Shown piece after piece: positions 44,568 through 56,445 of a stretch of DNA of 64,000 bases. The stretch's first letter is position 1, and the number at the start of each line of letters is the position of its first letter. The notes below the pieces were generated by a model. That model saw only the letters and a list, made by a program, of their open reading frames with translations, ran no database searches and had not been told where the DNA came from. The position numbers and the translations under genes were made by a program. The DNA lies in assembly GCF_042100115.1 (NCBI RefSeq), contig NC_091273.1, positions 2,542,001-2,606,000 of the forward strand, given 5' to 3'. This DNA comes from Alternaria dauci. Lineage: Eukaryota > Ascomycota > Dothideomycetes > Pleosporales > Pleosporaceae.

Positions 44568-45791
44568 TCAAGCCCGTTCCTCCATCTTCGGCCGCTTACC
44601 GTCCCGGTCGTGGTCATCTCCGAATCTCTTCCTTTCACCAAGCGGCTTTGCATTTGCACCGGAAGGGCCCTCTCTGTCCCTGTCTTTCCCGCCATAAGCA
44701 TCAGGCCTGAATCTCTCATCGACACCGAAGTCGCCCTTGTCCCTTCGCGGTCGGTCATCCCCAAAATCACCCCATTTGCCCGTGTCCTCAGTCTTCATGT
44801 CCCTGTACCTTGTCCGACCCTTTTTGCCCAATTTTGTCATGTCTCTGATTTGCATGTACTCCGGCAGGATCTCTCGGTTTGTCTCATCCTCGAAGCGCGC
44901 ATTCATGAGATTCCGTCGATCCACACCCAGTTCCTTGAGCTCGTCTGTGAAGAAGGCGCCCTTGTGGAAGTACTTTTGCATGTACTGCATCTGCCCGCGA
45001 TCGCCCTTTTCTTCCTGTTGTTTCTCGATATGAGCGCGATCTTCGGCTTCGCGTTCGGCGGCGGAAAGGTTGCGACGGCGCTCAATCTCTGCACGCTCCG
45101 CTTCGGCTTCTTCAATCGCGAGGCGTTCACGTTTGATGCGCTTGAGCTCGCGAAGTTTCCAGGCCGCATACTCGGCGTCGGGATCAACACCGTCCGTATC
45201 GTCAATGGCGTTGATATCGGCCTCTTCGACGTCGTCGTCCCAGTCCTTCTTGCCCGCTGCCTTCTCTGCTATGCGCTGCTCGACCTGTTCTTGTACCAGC
45301 GCTCTGTTTTGCTCCTGTCGCCGCGCCTCCTCTTCGGCTGCTATGTCCTCTGCTGTCTTGACGGGTGCCACTTTGTTCCGTTCGTTCTTTTTCAGAAACA
45401 CTGGTCGCAGCAGTTTCTTCGGTGCTTCGTCCTCGCTACTTGACTCTTCCTCGGAGGATTCGTCCTCACTGCCGCTGCCACTCTCGCTCCCGCTGCCATC
45501 CTCGTCCTCTTCTTCCTCGCTCTCTGTCTCGAACTCGTCTTCTATCGCCTTGCGCTCCGCTTCAGATTTTTGTCGCGATGCAAGTTTGGATTTGAGCGCT
45601 GACTTGGGAAACGATGATGCGATCGGCGCGGGCTTTGGTTTTGCGAATGGTTTTGGCTTTGGCTGCTCCTCTTCTGATTCTGATTCCGAGCTCGACTGTT
45701 CTTCCGGCTCGGGTGCTGCTGTTGGCTTGCCAGCAAATTGGCGCGTTCGTACGGGTTGCGCCGTGAGTTTTTTAGATTTTGGTGGTGGCAT
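44568..45791 (-). CDS. MFAP1-like spliceosomal B-complex protein
   Basis: Intronless, 407 residues from MPPPKSKKLT; the ORF extends further upstream but that part reads like leader. The first 170 residues are disordered, with long Ser/Glu/Asp tracts. The conserved MFAP1 core follows: RPVFLKKNERNK, a long charged coiled helix (KLRELKRIKRERLAIEEAEAER), then MQKYFHKGAFFTDE, DEYMQIRDMTKLGKKGRTRYRDMKTEDTGKW-type motifs, and a basic, Arg/Asp-rich tail (KDRDREG). MFAP1 joins the spliceosome as it forms the B complex and leaves on activation. Confidence 0.93.
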   Translation of the reverse strand: MPPPKSKKLTAQPVRTRQFAGKPTAAPEPEEQSSSESESEEEQPKPKPFAKPKPAPIASSFPKSALKSKLASRQKSEAERKAIEDEFETESEEEEDEDGSGSESGSGSEDESSEEESSSEDEAPKKLLRPVFLKKNERNKVAPVKTAEDIAAEEEARRQEQNRALVQEQVEQRIAEKAAGKKDWDDDVEEADINAIDDTDGVDPDAEYAAWKLRELKRIKRERLAIEEAEAERAEIERRRNLSAAEREAEDRAHIEKQQEEKGDRGQMQYMQKYFHKGAFFTDELKELGVDRRNLMNARFEDETNREILPEYMQIRDMTKLGKKGRTRYRDMKTEDTGKWGDFGDDRPRRDKGDFGVDERFRPDAYGGKDRDREGPSGANAKPLGERKRFGDDHDRDGKRPKMEERA

Positions 45792-46955
45792 CGTGGTGAG
45801 TTTCAGGACGAGTTGTTGTACAAACGGAGTGTGCAAAGTTGAGTGAACCGCGAACGCGATGCCGCGGCTCCTGCAAGCGGCTTGGCGCGCGTCAGGCTCA
45901 TTGTAAGAGAGAACTCTTATCGTGTACGCGAAAACTGCCTTGCTACGATTCACGCAATTGCCATATGAGGTTCAAGGCTCATTGCTGCCAATCCTGATGT
46001 AAAATCTCACTTGCTTATCCTGGTACACGGAGGAGGCAATATCGCCGCTCTAGGTCGAAGTACTTATGAAATCTACAAATCGCCAGCGCACAATGGCCTG
46101 CGTATGTAGCCGAACGCAAGGAGATGATGTTCAAGCCAAGATGTCGATGGAGCCACTCATTAACGATGCCAGATGGAGCACATATCTCCTGTCGACTGCC
46201 ATAGAAGAAGATCAGATTCCTCTACCCCTCCATATCAGCAACATGGTCTTTCCAGAGTTCTAGCAAAACCCGGTCAGCAGATCTAGTGCATACTACTCAA
46301 CAAGAATGACATCTCATTCGCTTCGAAACTAACCGCCACCCTTTTGTGTATTGGCTACTATGGCTTGGACGATTAATGTCATGTTAATTACACAGTCAGC
46401 TAAGCTCTATACTGAGAGAGCGGCCAAGACCCAAGTCAGCAATTTCACGACGGGCTGGAGATTTGGAAACATGTCAGATGACCACACTTACTGGATATTC
46501 CTCTGAAATTGTGGGGTGAGCCCAGATCACTTTATCATAGTGTGCAATGGAACCGACACTTCAAGTAGTTGTACGTAAATTTTGATTATTTACCCGTTCA
46601 GGGTTTTGTTATCCTGATTTTGGTGCTCAGCACAGGGTAATGATTACCAGTAACTCGAGCCCAGGCATTCTCGCCGTCCTTGAAACGCCAATCATGTCAG
46701 AGCCGGCCTTAGGAAGCCCTAAAAATGTCGACCGGGCAAGCTACCAAATGCACAATAACGCCTGTTGATGCAGTGACCGTGTAAAGAAAGTGATGATCAA
46801 ATCTGTTGACCAATGAAATGCTCACTGAAAGTTACCCCCCAATGCAATGCACGCTTGAACGCAGCAAATATCATGTCCTCTGGACTAAATGATGGGCGAT
46901 CAAAGTGGACCCAGAAAGTTCGTAAAGTTGTTACATGAAAGTAAGCGGTACCCGT
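45792..46955. other. Intergenic region
   Basis: About 1.16 kb between two minus-strand genes: promoter of the MFAP1 gene (left) and 3' end of the cyclin gene (right). Short ORFs only; no repeat or RNA gene seen. Confidence 0.5.
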
Positions 46956-48857
46956 CTACCGGAAGATGGGTTGTTGAGGAAAGGGTAGTTGGTTAAACTG
47001 ATTCGTCTCAGGCCATGCACTACGGTCCATGTACGGTAAGAGACCAGAACGGCGGTCGGTCATAGGTCGACCCAAAGGCTGGTATTGCATCTGATCGTAT
47101 CCGATGTTCCTCGCTGGATTATGGATCGATGCCGAAGGTGGAGGTACGAGTAGAGTCTGCACACTGCGGACCGGTCGATAAGGAGACTGGCGCTGATTAA
47201 GGAAATGCGACGGAGATAGCTGTCTTGATCCAGTTGCGGGATAGGTTCCAACGGGTGAAGAACCAGCTGACTGGGGATATGGACTGATCTGTCGGGACTG
47301 GTCGGTGGAGGATGTGTAATTATGGGGATAGGGAGGTGGGCCAGCGGAAGTTGGTGTGCTGTTTGGTTGCTGCCATTGGACTGGTGGAGGGTAGACCATG
47401 GCCATGGATCGCCCACCAGGGACTGGCAAGGGAAGATCTGACCAGTTCTTCAGCTGGGTAGGTGGCATCTGCTGAGGTGGAGGTATCGAGAGACTCGGCA
47501 GAGGGGGTAGGCGATTCACGGATGGCGGTGGCTCGAATGACCTATTGATAGGCGTCTGCAATGTCGGGATCAAAGGTGCATTACTGTAGGGGCCAGGTGC
47601 AAATCCATGGGCCTGTCGCTTCATTGGAGGCTCAATGCTGTAATCGGCACTGCGTTTTCGTTGGATGGGACCTAGTTCTGGAAGAGCGCCAATCGGAGAG
47701 ACAGTAGCAGACGTGGCCTGTGGTTGCAAAAGTGGGGTATTGGAGAATGCCATGTGGTTTGGTGAGTACATCACCGAAGTCGGTGGTGACGTTTGCTTTT
47801 GAGTCGGTGGTGACGGAGCGTAGCTTTGTGGTAGGCCGAGCATGTTCTGGGGGCCGACTGGGCTTACAGCACCCGACGCTGGAATCTTGGATGCTCGATC
47901 GAAAAATGTGCCGAATTTGCCCAGGATGCCGTGCCACTCATTCCACTTCTCCTTGGACGTGAACAAGCTGTATCGCATGTTACTGAGAAACTCAACCTCC
48001 ATGATATGCACCTCTTGCACCGAGATACCCGAGACCTCGGCCCACGTCTTGTTGGTGTACGTGTTGTCATCGAGAAATTTGTTGCCGAGCATGAGAGCTA
48101 CAGTCAGTAGGCGGTACTCGCTACCGGGCTTGCCCTTGACCGTGGGGTTGGTCAGCTTCAGCCTGTAGATGAAAAGCAATGCCAAAAGGATGACGTTTTG
48201 CGCAACCTGCGTAGTGGTCAAGATAGTTGCCACCCATTTCCTAAATCCGGTCGTGGGATGTGCGTCGGGAACGAGAGGCTGCATAGGCTGGCGTGGCGAT
48301 GCAGTCTCGAGTACCTGCTTGAGTGTTGTCGAGCTCTCGAACCAGAAGAGACATGTCACCTGGCGAGTTAGCTTTGAATTTTGGGGGTGGGATGGATGTC
48401 AAATTACCTCTGCTGCGAGTTGAGGGAGACCCTCTTGCGGTGTGCTGATGGTTGGTGGTATCTTCAAATTTGGTGATATGGTGTACTTCTTCCTCGGTGT
48501 CTGGGCCATCTCTTGTGCTTGTGGTGCTTGTCTTTGTGGACTGGGGCTTTTTGGAGCAGCCACCGATCTGGAGTTGCCGATAGCAGGCAGCTGGTAGCCG
48601 TACTGATGCCCGGCACCCTGGTTCGATGGTAGTGAGACTACCCTCACTGCTGAGCCCGGGAGGTCTGGGGGCGTGAGGGGAGCTCTTGGGGCTGTTCGCA
48701 GCGAGTCGTGCTCATAGTTGTTGGAGATGCTCGGGTAAGGAAGGTGCATCGTGGAGTCGAGCTTGGAGGAGCTGCGGGGTGCCGTGGCATACAGGTTGAA
48801 GGGAGGCTCCCGCGGCAGGGCGTGAGGCATTGGGCGAGGGAGCTGTAGCTCGAGCAT
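46956..48857 (-). CDS. Pho80/Clg1-type cyclin
   Basis: Two exons (48857-48408, 48359-46956), about 617 residues, with a 48-bp phase 0 intron. A Pro/Ser-rich N-terminus of ~150 residues leads to the cyclin fold at about 150-290: CLFWFESSTTLKQVLE, FRKWVATILTTTQVAQNVILLALLFIYRLK, EYRLLTVALMLGNKFLDDNTYTNKTWAEVSGISVQEVHIMEVEFLSNMRYSLF. The KFLDDxTYTNKTWAEVSG signature is that of PHO80-like cyclins; the large Pro/Gln/Tyr-rich C-terminus (~330 residues) resembles the Clg1 subgroup. Such cyclins partner Pho85-type kinases in nutrient and polarity control. An unusually long region without genes lies upstream. Confidence 0.88.
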
Positions 48858-49230
48858 ATGGACGGCAAGAGACCAAGTGGAGTGGACGAGAAGACGTGAG
48901 TGGTGAGTGGTGAAAACGGCGGCGACGTCAACGGCAGCAGGCGGTCATGTCCGGGCAACTATGGTTTGCACGCTCCTTGATTTTTGCCTCGACCTTGGTT
49001 TGGAAGGATGGTGTTGACAGTGGCCAGCTATGGATGGGGAGCAGGAGCAGGACTGGCTAGGCCAATCAACGGCAGGCAGGATCCGGGACACGGCAACGAC
49101 GCTTGCAACTAGACTTGTAGGAGGGAAGGGTTTGGCAAAGAAGGGTGCAGAGGGACACAATAAAGAGACGTCAGGCCCGGTGAGCGTCCGTTGCGGATGG
49201 TGCTATGCCGGGAGCGGCTTGGTGCTGGGT

Positions 49231-49290
49231 GGGTAGTGGTGATGGTGGTAGTGGTAGCAGTGGTCGTAGCAGTGGTCGCGGTGGTGAGGG
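49231..49290. repeat. Interrupted GTG/GTA triplet-rich tract
   Basis: The plus strand is a run of GTGGTGATGGTGGTAGTGGTAG-like triplets with no C for most of its length. On the cyclin's transcribed strand it is CAC-rich. Confidence 0.6.
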
Positions 49291-50727
49291 ACTGATTGTG
49301 ATTGTAGCAGGGAGGCGGATTGTCGGGGGGCCCGCACGCTGGCATGGCAGACATGGCTTGGGGCCGTTGGATTTGAATAAAACATAGGTAATTCACACAC
49401 ACGGAGTCGTGAAGGCTCGGAAGGTTCCAGGCAGGAGCGAGCAGGGTAGGAGGAACGCCCCAAGAGGCTGATCCAGGACCCAGAAGGAGAAGCCGCGCTC
49501 TGACATCAACCGCGCCTGGAAGGAGCTAGGGGCGCACGGCCACCAGCACAAAGCAACCGCGACCGGGGGTTCGCCGCGAGGACAGGAGCGACCGACGCTG
49601 CTAGCAGCCAAGCCGCACGGGGCTAATTGCATACTGCTACAACAAGTACAGCACGAGCGACGTGAATAATCAATCCCTGCGCCAAACCACCCCAGCACCA
49701 GCTGCGCCGCGCGATACAGCCTCAGCACTCCCGACCCGTCTGATTGGCGCCCCCTCCTTTGCAGGCGATGCATGGTGCGCGGCCAGAGGGGCTTCAGCCA
49801 TCTCGCACCCCACCACACACGACCTTGCCAGTGCGCACTGCGACAGTGGGACACCATTCGGCCACAAACGAAGAAACGATAGCGCTGGTGGGCCTCATCA
49901 ACAACCTGCAGCCTACATGGTAGGCCTGCTGCCTCCCCCGGAGCGCTGCCGTCTCAGACACGACGACTGACCACCGACTGTGAGATCCCTTACACATCGC
50001 GGCCACCTGCACCCGCCAAGGCGGAGCATACACCACGAATGAAGGCCGCCATCTGCCACATCCAAACTTTGCCAGCAAGCAGGAATTGCCGTAAGCGGCA
50101 GCCGTCCATGAATAATCACCCTCCCAACTCACCCTCCACCAGCGCCAGGCGGTCTGGACGGGCTCTCTACGCGTGCAGCGTCCCGCCCATGCCGTGTTTG
50201 ACCACCTTGCTGCCAGCTTGCCGCCCTCAGCCATCTAAAAAGCACACAGGCACGCTGATGCAAGCGCAAGCGCAAGCATAGCGAACTGGCGAGACTGCCA
50301 GACGACGGCGCTGTGCTGCCAGACGAGCAAGCGACACGAACCAGTCGCCCAGCCAGCCCGCCCTAGCCAAATCGCCGTCTTACCTTTCCCCAAAGCATGC
50401 TCTACATCCGAGCCCGAACCCTGTCCACTGCGAAGCTTCCCATGCTGAAGTTTGAGCGAGTGCTGCTGATCTTCAATCCTCTTTTTTTTCTTCGCTGATG
50501 ATTTTGCTTCGTGACTTGCAATCATGTGGAGCTCGACCGCTGCAGCCCTCGTTTCCGATGCTTCCGGCGAATGGCAAGTATGATGCACCCTCCCCCCCCC
50601 TACCCCGACGCTAGACGAACTGTTGTTATTGAAGCCGGCCATGTGTTGCGTGCAATCCAAGACGAGGCAATCTGCACTGCAGAACCGCCATTTGCAACGC
50701 CCCTGACGAAACACGAATTGGGCTATT

Positions 50728-50743
50728 GCGCGCGCGCGCGCGC
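50728..50743. repeat. Alternating GC dinucleotide run (16 nt)
   Basis: An uninterrupted GCGCGC run of 16 bases, a sequence able to adopt Z-DNA in principle. Confidence 0.7.
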
Positions 50744-53700
50744 CTCAGTTGCTGCATTCTGCATTCCATCACGCTGCCCGTCAATCAGGCCGGTCATAGC
50801 TGCTGCTGCTCGGACATGCGGCTTGCTTGGTGCATCCACCTGTCCCGGACGCCTGTATTGCAAGTTTTGCAAATCTTGCAAACGACGTCCAGTTCCAAGG
50901 TTGCCTTTGCTGACCCGTCCAGCTAGCACCGGCGTCGTGAAGCATGATTGCTTATCGAGTCGCCTGCTTGGCCAGCAGCGCTAACCGTGAAACCGTGACG
51001 GAAGTATGGCCAGAGCAGCAAGGGATACGCAGCCCGTAATCTATCGATAGCACTGAGCAGAGTCTGTGCCGCCGGTGATCCTGCTTCGCAATGCAATGAG
51101 GTTGTTGATGGAACGGTGGAGCTTAGCAAAAGCGAGCGCCGTCATACGTACATGTGCAGGGGTGCCGGTCGCGCTTTCCTCGGTCCGTCACTCGCTGCGA
51201 GGAAAAAAACAGAGCTGCTAACCCACGTAATCGCGTCTACATAACACATGACATGGATGGCAAACACGGGCAAACACCAAGCATGGATGCATTCCAGATG
51301 CTGGTTAGTAGCCACCCACCAGCACCCGTAAAAAGACTACAGCATCGGTATGATGTCGGTGTGAGGAGCGACGTCTCAAACACGCCCCTTTGCTCCATGC
51401 CAACGGGAGGCTCGGGATGCCTGGACGACTCGGCTGGCGATTCGCCGACACGCGTGATACGACCGCCCATGGTCCTCCACGGCGCTGCAATAGTCATGGC
51501 TCTATCGAAACTAACTTCGCCGCTGTGCATCACGGCCTGCAGTGCCAGTACCTTTGTACATGTTCAACAGCGATCCCGTCTGACCGAGCGTCTTGACCGT
51601 CGTGTGGAGATTGATGGTGACTATTTTGGCGCAGAAAGGGCAATAGCTCCTTCCACTGTCGGCTGGGGGGGCGTAGTACGGAGGGGACGGACGATACTCG
51701 GCACCGCCTTCCTCACCATTACACGAATATACGAGCCCCAACGACTCGTTTCCGTCATGCCCAGTCTATACCATGAACGGCACATCTATTAGCTTGGCCA
51801 TGGCGCGCTGAGACGTACCGCGCTTCCACGACGCGTACATTACACCATGCATCTATCGTCGATGGACTCCATCGTCTGCCTTCAACAATCGACCCTGCCG
51901 AGCAGCAGCTCCATGGATGTGGCCCTAGTGCATTTCATCATGTGCAGCAAACCCGGCCACCAGACGTTTGCCAAAAACCACTCAGCCGAGACCATCGTAT
52001 ATGGTTGGCGCCAGCGATGAGCACGCAAGCCCTTAGCCAGCGCGCGATATGGGTGGGGGGATCTTTTTTTTCTCGCCGTCCCTCTTACGACATTGTGCCC
52101 AAAAAACTGTTCGCGACCACCAAGTGCGATGCTTCTTGGCTACGGCTGTTTAATTCCGGTCTGGCGATTGCTGCCTTAGCGGCCCAGCTGCAAAAGCAGA
52201 ACGCGATAGACGCACACACTCTGCAACAAGTCTCATGCCGACTCAGGATCTTGTACTTGTTTGCCACACGAGTCCACTGGGTCGAGTTTAGCCTTTTTGC
52301 ACAGCTTGCGGTGTCGTTGAGATCCATATCCAGTTCCCCGCTCTCTGGTGCTCAAACAAGTAGGTCAGACGGTTCCCGACGAATGAGCAATGCGCAACCC
52401 CACGCTCTAGAGCGCGCGCGCCTTACTATGTAATCATTCAGCAACCCAACCTCAAGGTCTCCTCATCCAGTATGATGGATCCCTTGCTATGCTTGGATGC
52501 AATCCTTTGGTTACTGTATTAAACTATAGTGTGACGCAACCACATCGCACTTGGGCTCGTCTGACAGTATTACAACATGCTGACCGGCCTGGCCATAACG
52601 CGGGATAGGCTTTATCCAAGGGGTACCGATACTTGCTACTTCCCACCGGAGATTGAATGTGAACATGTACAAGGGCGTTGGTACCGATCCACGAGGCCAT
52701 GCTAGCCTGTCCGATGCACAGCTGACCCGTATCATATATCCCGCGGCTGACACTGTCATGGAGGACGACAAGTCCCGTATGCGTTACGCCACGAGCTTCA
52801 TTAGCACACTAGCGAAGCCACTCACGCGTCAGTCAGCCAACCAACTTTGTGTGACCAAGTCGCACCTTATTATTATGCCCCATGCGTACCAAGTATCATG
52901 CACGAGGCTCCATCTATTTGCGCCAAAGACAATGCTTCCGACGTCGGTAAACCCTCGCTATCTTTTCCAAATACAATTCATCGAGCTAGCTTGCCAAGTT
53001 CAGGCTCTTCTTTACTTTATTGCCGGGCGAGACTCCTTCGCAGGCAACACAACAAACGACTTGCAATTCGCTGGCTGCCTAGCGCTCCATTTGAACAACG
53101 ATGTTCCAGCTTGGACACTCGGCGGTGCTTTCGACGCGCGCGACGAGTCATCGTGCCACCATTATGCAACAACCAACAAAGGCGACCGGCTAACATCACT
53201 CCACACCTCCTTCCGTGTTCAGAAGCAACTCTGGAGTGTCGGTCGCGGAGCCGCTTGCAGTTGACCTTCCTAGACAACACAAACGCACTCTGTGTACAGA
53301 CGTTGCACTTGCCGGAACGGACTCAGGCCGCGCTCGCCCCTCTAGGAGTCGCAGTACCTCGCTCAGCGCATTTGATTCGGCCGCATGAGGAAAAGCGACG
53401 CATCACATTCTCACCTCATAGCGAGACAGCCTTTGCACCACGTGCATGTCACCGGATGGATCAGGATACGTTGGCTTGCGCCACCATGTGCATTCACAGA
53501 TGATCCTGTCGAGTTATCGCTACGCATCCCTCATAGTCACTATCTAGCCTTGTGCAGCGACAAAGAGAGACGAGGCAAGCAGCAACGCCGCACGCAGCCG
53601 TCAACTTAAAGGATCTGTAAGACGTGCAGACAGTCTCACCGGCTCGCACAAGCGGAGCGCCGACCAACTAGACCCTACGCTGACTCCTATGGACATGTCG

Positions 53701-55181
53701 CGGCAGTTCATCACCGACACGAAGGCTTTCATGTGCATCATCATCATCCGTCGTTCGTCTCTCACTGCAGCTAGTAGCTCCGTGACATGTTTTTCAAGGA
53801 CATGCAAAGGGCACTCTTGTCTCAACTGCACTGCACTGCCTGACAGAACCGGACTCCGCATAGCTATCATCCCTGTCAGCATCTGTCCATCCATGTCATA
53901 TCCACATGTCTAGTTTTCCACTGGCCTGGCCTCTCGTCATCGGATAACGTCTTCGTTGATTGCAGATCGCACATTGCCATCACACGGGTGCCCGCCCTCC
54001 GGTGAGGATGACCCAGCTCCGACTGAACAGGCATTCTGACTGCCGATGATGCTGAAGTCGGGCTCCGCTATCACGAAAACGACCGCCGCTTCTACCGGCA
54101 CGAACAAGCTCGTTTGTTCGCTAGGTTGTATCCTGATATTGAAACGTACCGCAAAAAGGTGTTCGTTGTGTTCAAAGTCGGTGCTTCAATGCCATAGCGG
54201 ATTGCAAATGCATTTCCAATATTGGTTAATCGCATCAAGACTGCCTATCAGAATATGCGATTCAGTGAAGATTACTCTCGGGTCATTCTTAGAGGAGAAC
54301 CGGCCCAGGAGGTAAGTTAGCCGACTCAGCACACACGTTGACATAGATACACGCTGCGGAACTTAATGCTCAGCTCAGACGTCTTTAGAGGCTAACTAGC
54401 TGCATATTACCACTTTTGACTGTGAGTGGCTAACATGAATCGAATATCGGCACCTTGCTGCAAACTTTCCAACGTAAAAGCTTGTACATTATCAATTTCT
54501 CGCACCCCCATACTCGGACGGCCACCGCGTCAGCAATATAAAATGATACAAGGCCCCCCACTTAGAGCACGGAAGCTCAGTCAATGCCCGTGCCATCTGA
54601 CGCAACATTCCTACATCTTGCTCCGAGCGTGATTCGTACGCTGGGGGCAATGTTGCAGGATACAAGCAATAGTGAGGCCAGGCCATTGTTGGACAGTGCG
54701 ACACGTTTCATGCCGATGGTAATAAAACGTTTCGAAACAGGCATGCTTCCGCGCTTTCTTTGTTGACGCTGACTTTAGTAAACACACGGCCACAGTTGTT
54801 ATTGGGGCTATGCATGTAGGTACTGAATTCTTGGTTGTTACTACGGCCTACGTTGGATCTTGATCTAATTCTGGTTCTGGGAAAGCCGCGCAATGGCTGA
54901 TGTTGGGCTGCACAGCCACGCCTTACTATGTGTCTGGTGGACAACGAGGTCGTGGCAAGGCTGAGGGCGACGACAGCTGAGCCCATCTGCTAGTTCATAA
55001 TGTCGGTGTTGGTCAGCAGAGTGAGTGTCCTAAGAATCTTGGGTCTGGCCAAGAATTTGTATGACGACGGATGCAAATCAGGCCATCATTCTGCATTGCG
55101 TCTCCACACACTGTAGTAATACATTCGCGCGGATGACTGCTCATTATACACATAGTATGATACATGCTCTGGCGCCCCTCT

Positions 55182-56228
55182 CTAGAACAGCTTGTTGTCC
55201 GCGCTGGCCTTGGCGGCATCTCTCCTCGCGCTTTGCTTCTTCCTGTCCTTGGCCTCGCCTGGCGGCTTGAAGAACAGACTCGGGCTCTCGCCATCCTTCA
55301 TGAGGTAGTTCAAGTACCCTCTATGCGCTGGATCGCGGTAGTACTCAATGTCTTTTCTGCCGGTCGCATCAGGCAGTCTGTACTTGTACTTGGAGCCAAT
55401 CTGTTTCATGACCGCAGCCATGGCTTCGTCCTTCTTTTCGCCAGTGGCTGTCTGGAGGGCGCTGAGGATAGGCGAAGGGATCTTGGCAGCTGGCAAGCGG
55501 CCAGTGAGGGAGATGAGGTCTGGCGAGGCTTGGAGAGAGATGGTAGGGTGTGATTCGCCTCGGAGGACGCGCTTGATGGCTGTGGGAGAGTAGAAACGTG
55601 TGGTTACGCTGCCGCCAAGGGCTTCAATGCGTGCGATGGCGTCGGCAGAGGCGCGCGAGACGACAATGTGGATGGGTGTGGTCAATTGCTCTGGATTCTG
55701 CAGTCACCGTTAGTAGCCGTGCAGCAGCTGTAAAGCGTAGATGCATACCCTCGCCAGCAACTTGACGCCATGCCTCTTGACGCTGTGCAAACACCTTGAT
55801 TTGGCCAACTCCTTCATAGTGATGGGCTTCTTGGGGTCTAGTCTTCCTTGATTAATCCAGTCCTGAATCCGGTCCAGATTTATTGGCGACATCTCCACCT
55901 TGAAGGGGTTGAACTTCCCCCGCCCTCGCTCGGGATTGGTGATCCATTGTGGTGTCTGACCTCCCTCGAAACCTGCCGGGACTTTTCCGTGTGCGTGCTG
56001 GCCCTTTTGACCACGTCCACCGGTCTTTCCCTTTCCTGAAGCAGGACCGCGACCTCGGCGAATCTTTTTATTGTAGGCGCCTGCATTGTCGGAGAGCGAA
56101 GACAGAATGGAAGCGCATCTTTGCTGGGCGGGCCAAAGAAATGGGGCGACCGATGCCGCAGTGGGTGCTCTGGAGCATATAGACAGCAGGTTTGAGGCGG
56201 CTCGGACCGCTCTTAGCCGTGGTGGCAT
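55182..56228 (-). CDS. mrpl10: Mitochondrial large-subunit ribosomal protein uL15m
   Basis: Two exons (56228-55749, 55697-55182), 331 residues. The N-terminus is a basic, Ala/Arg-rich mitochondrial presequence ([15 protein letters not shown]...). The uL15 signature follows: [27 protein letters not shown] and [21 protein letters not shown]. Exon 2 begins [36 protein letters not shown], the conserved C-terminal fold. A long extension ([22 protein letters not shown]) is typical of fungal MRPL10. The 51-bp intron is phase 0 (GTATGC, GCTACTAAC, GCAG). Confidence 0.94.
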
Positions 56229-56445
56229 GGCTGTGGATGGCTATCTTCTCGTTGGCGACAGACTCGCTGGTGTTGAGCGGATGCGAAGATTCGATGATGA
56301 GTCAGCATCATGTCCGCGGGATCTAGCCTTTTTCGGGCCTTAGCCCCTGTGCGACCACGCCGCAGCTGCAGTACTGTCTTGTCATGTCGCTCTCAAGAAT
56401 AATTCTCAGACTCCTTTTGATTCAGCTTCCTGATAGTCCTCGACA

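Larger units (their letters stand above)
48858..55181. other. 6.3-kb gene-poor region upstream of the cyclin
   Basis: No ORF here reads like protein, although several exceed 150 codons on either strand. Composition is fairly balanced and not RIP-like AT-rich, and no transposon ends are seen. Low-complexity spots are a GTG-rich tract at about 49231-49290, a C9 run near 50589 and an alternating GC run at 50728-50743. The left end must contain the promoter and leader of the cyclin gene. The rest could be regulatory or hold non-coding transcripts, which cannot be judged from sequence alone. Confidence 0.5.

Noticed and set aside
45792..45953. N-terminal extension of the MFAP1 ORF
   Set aside because: The extra 54 codons read like leader sequence; MPPPKSKK is the natural start.
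51154..53503. ORFs of 200-218 codons in the gene-poor region
   Set aside because: They lack protein-like patterns, overlap each other in different frames and have no splice or leader context. They are explained by stop-poor composition.
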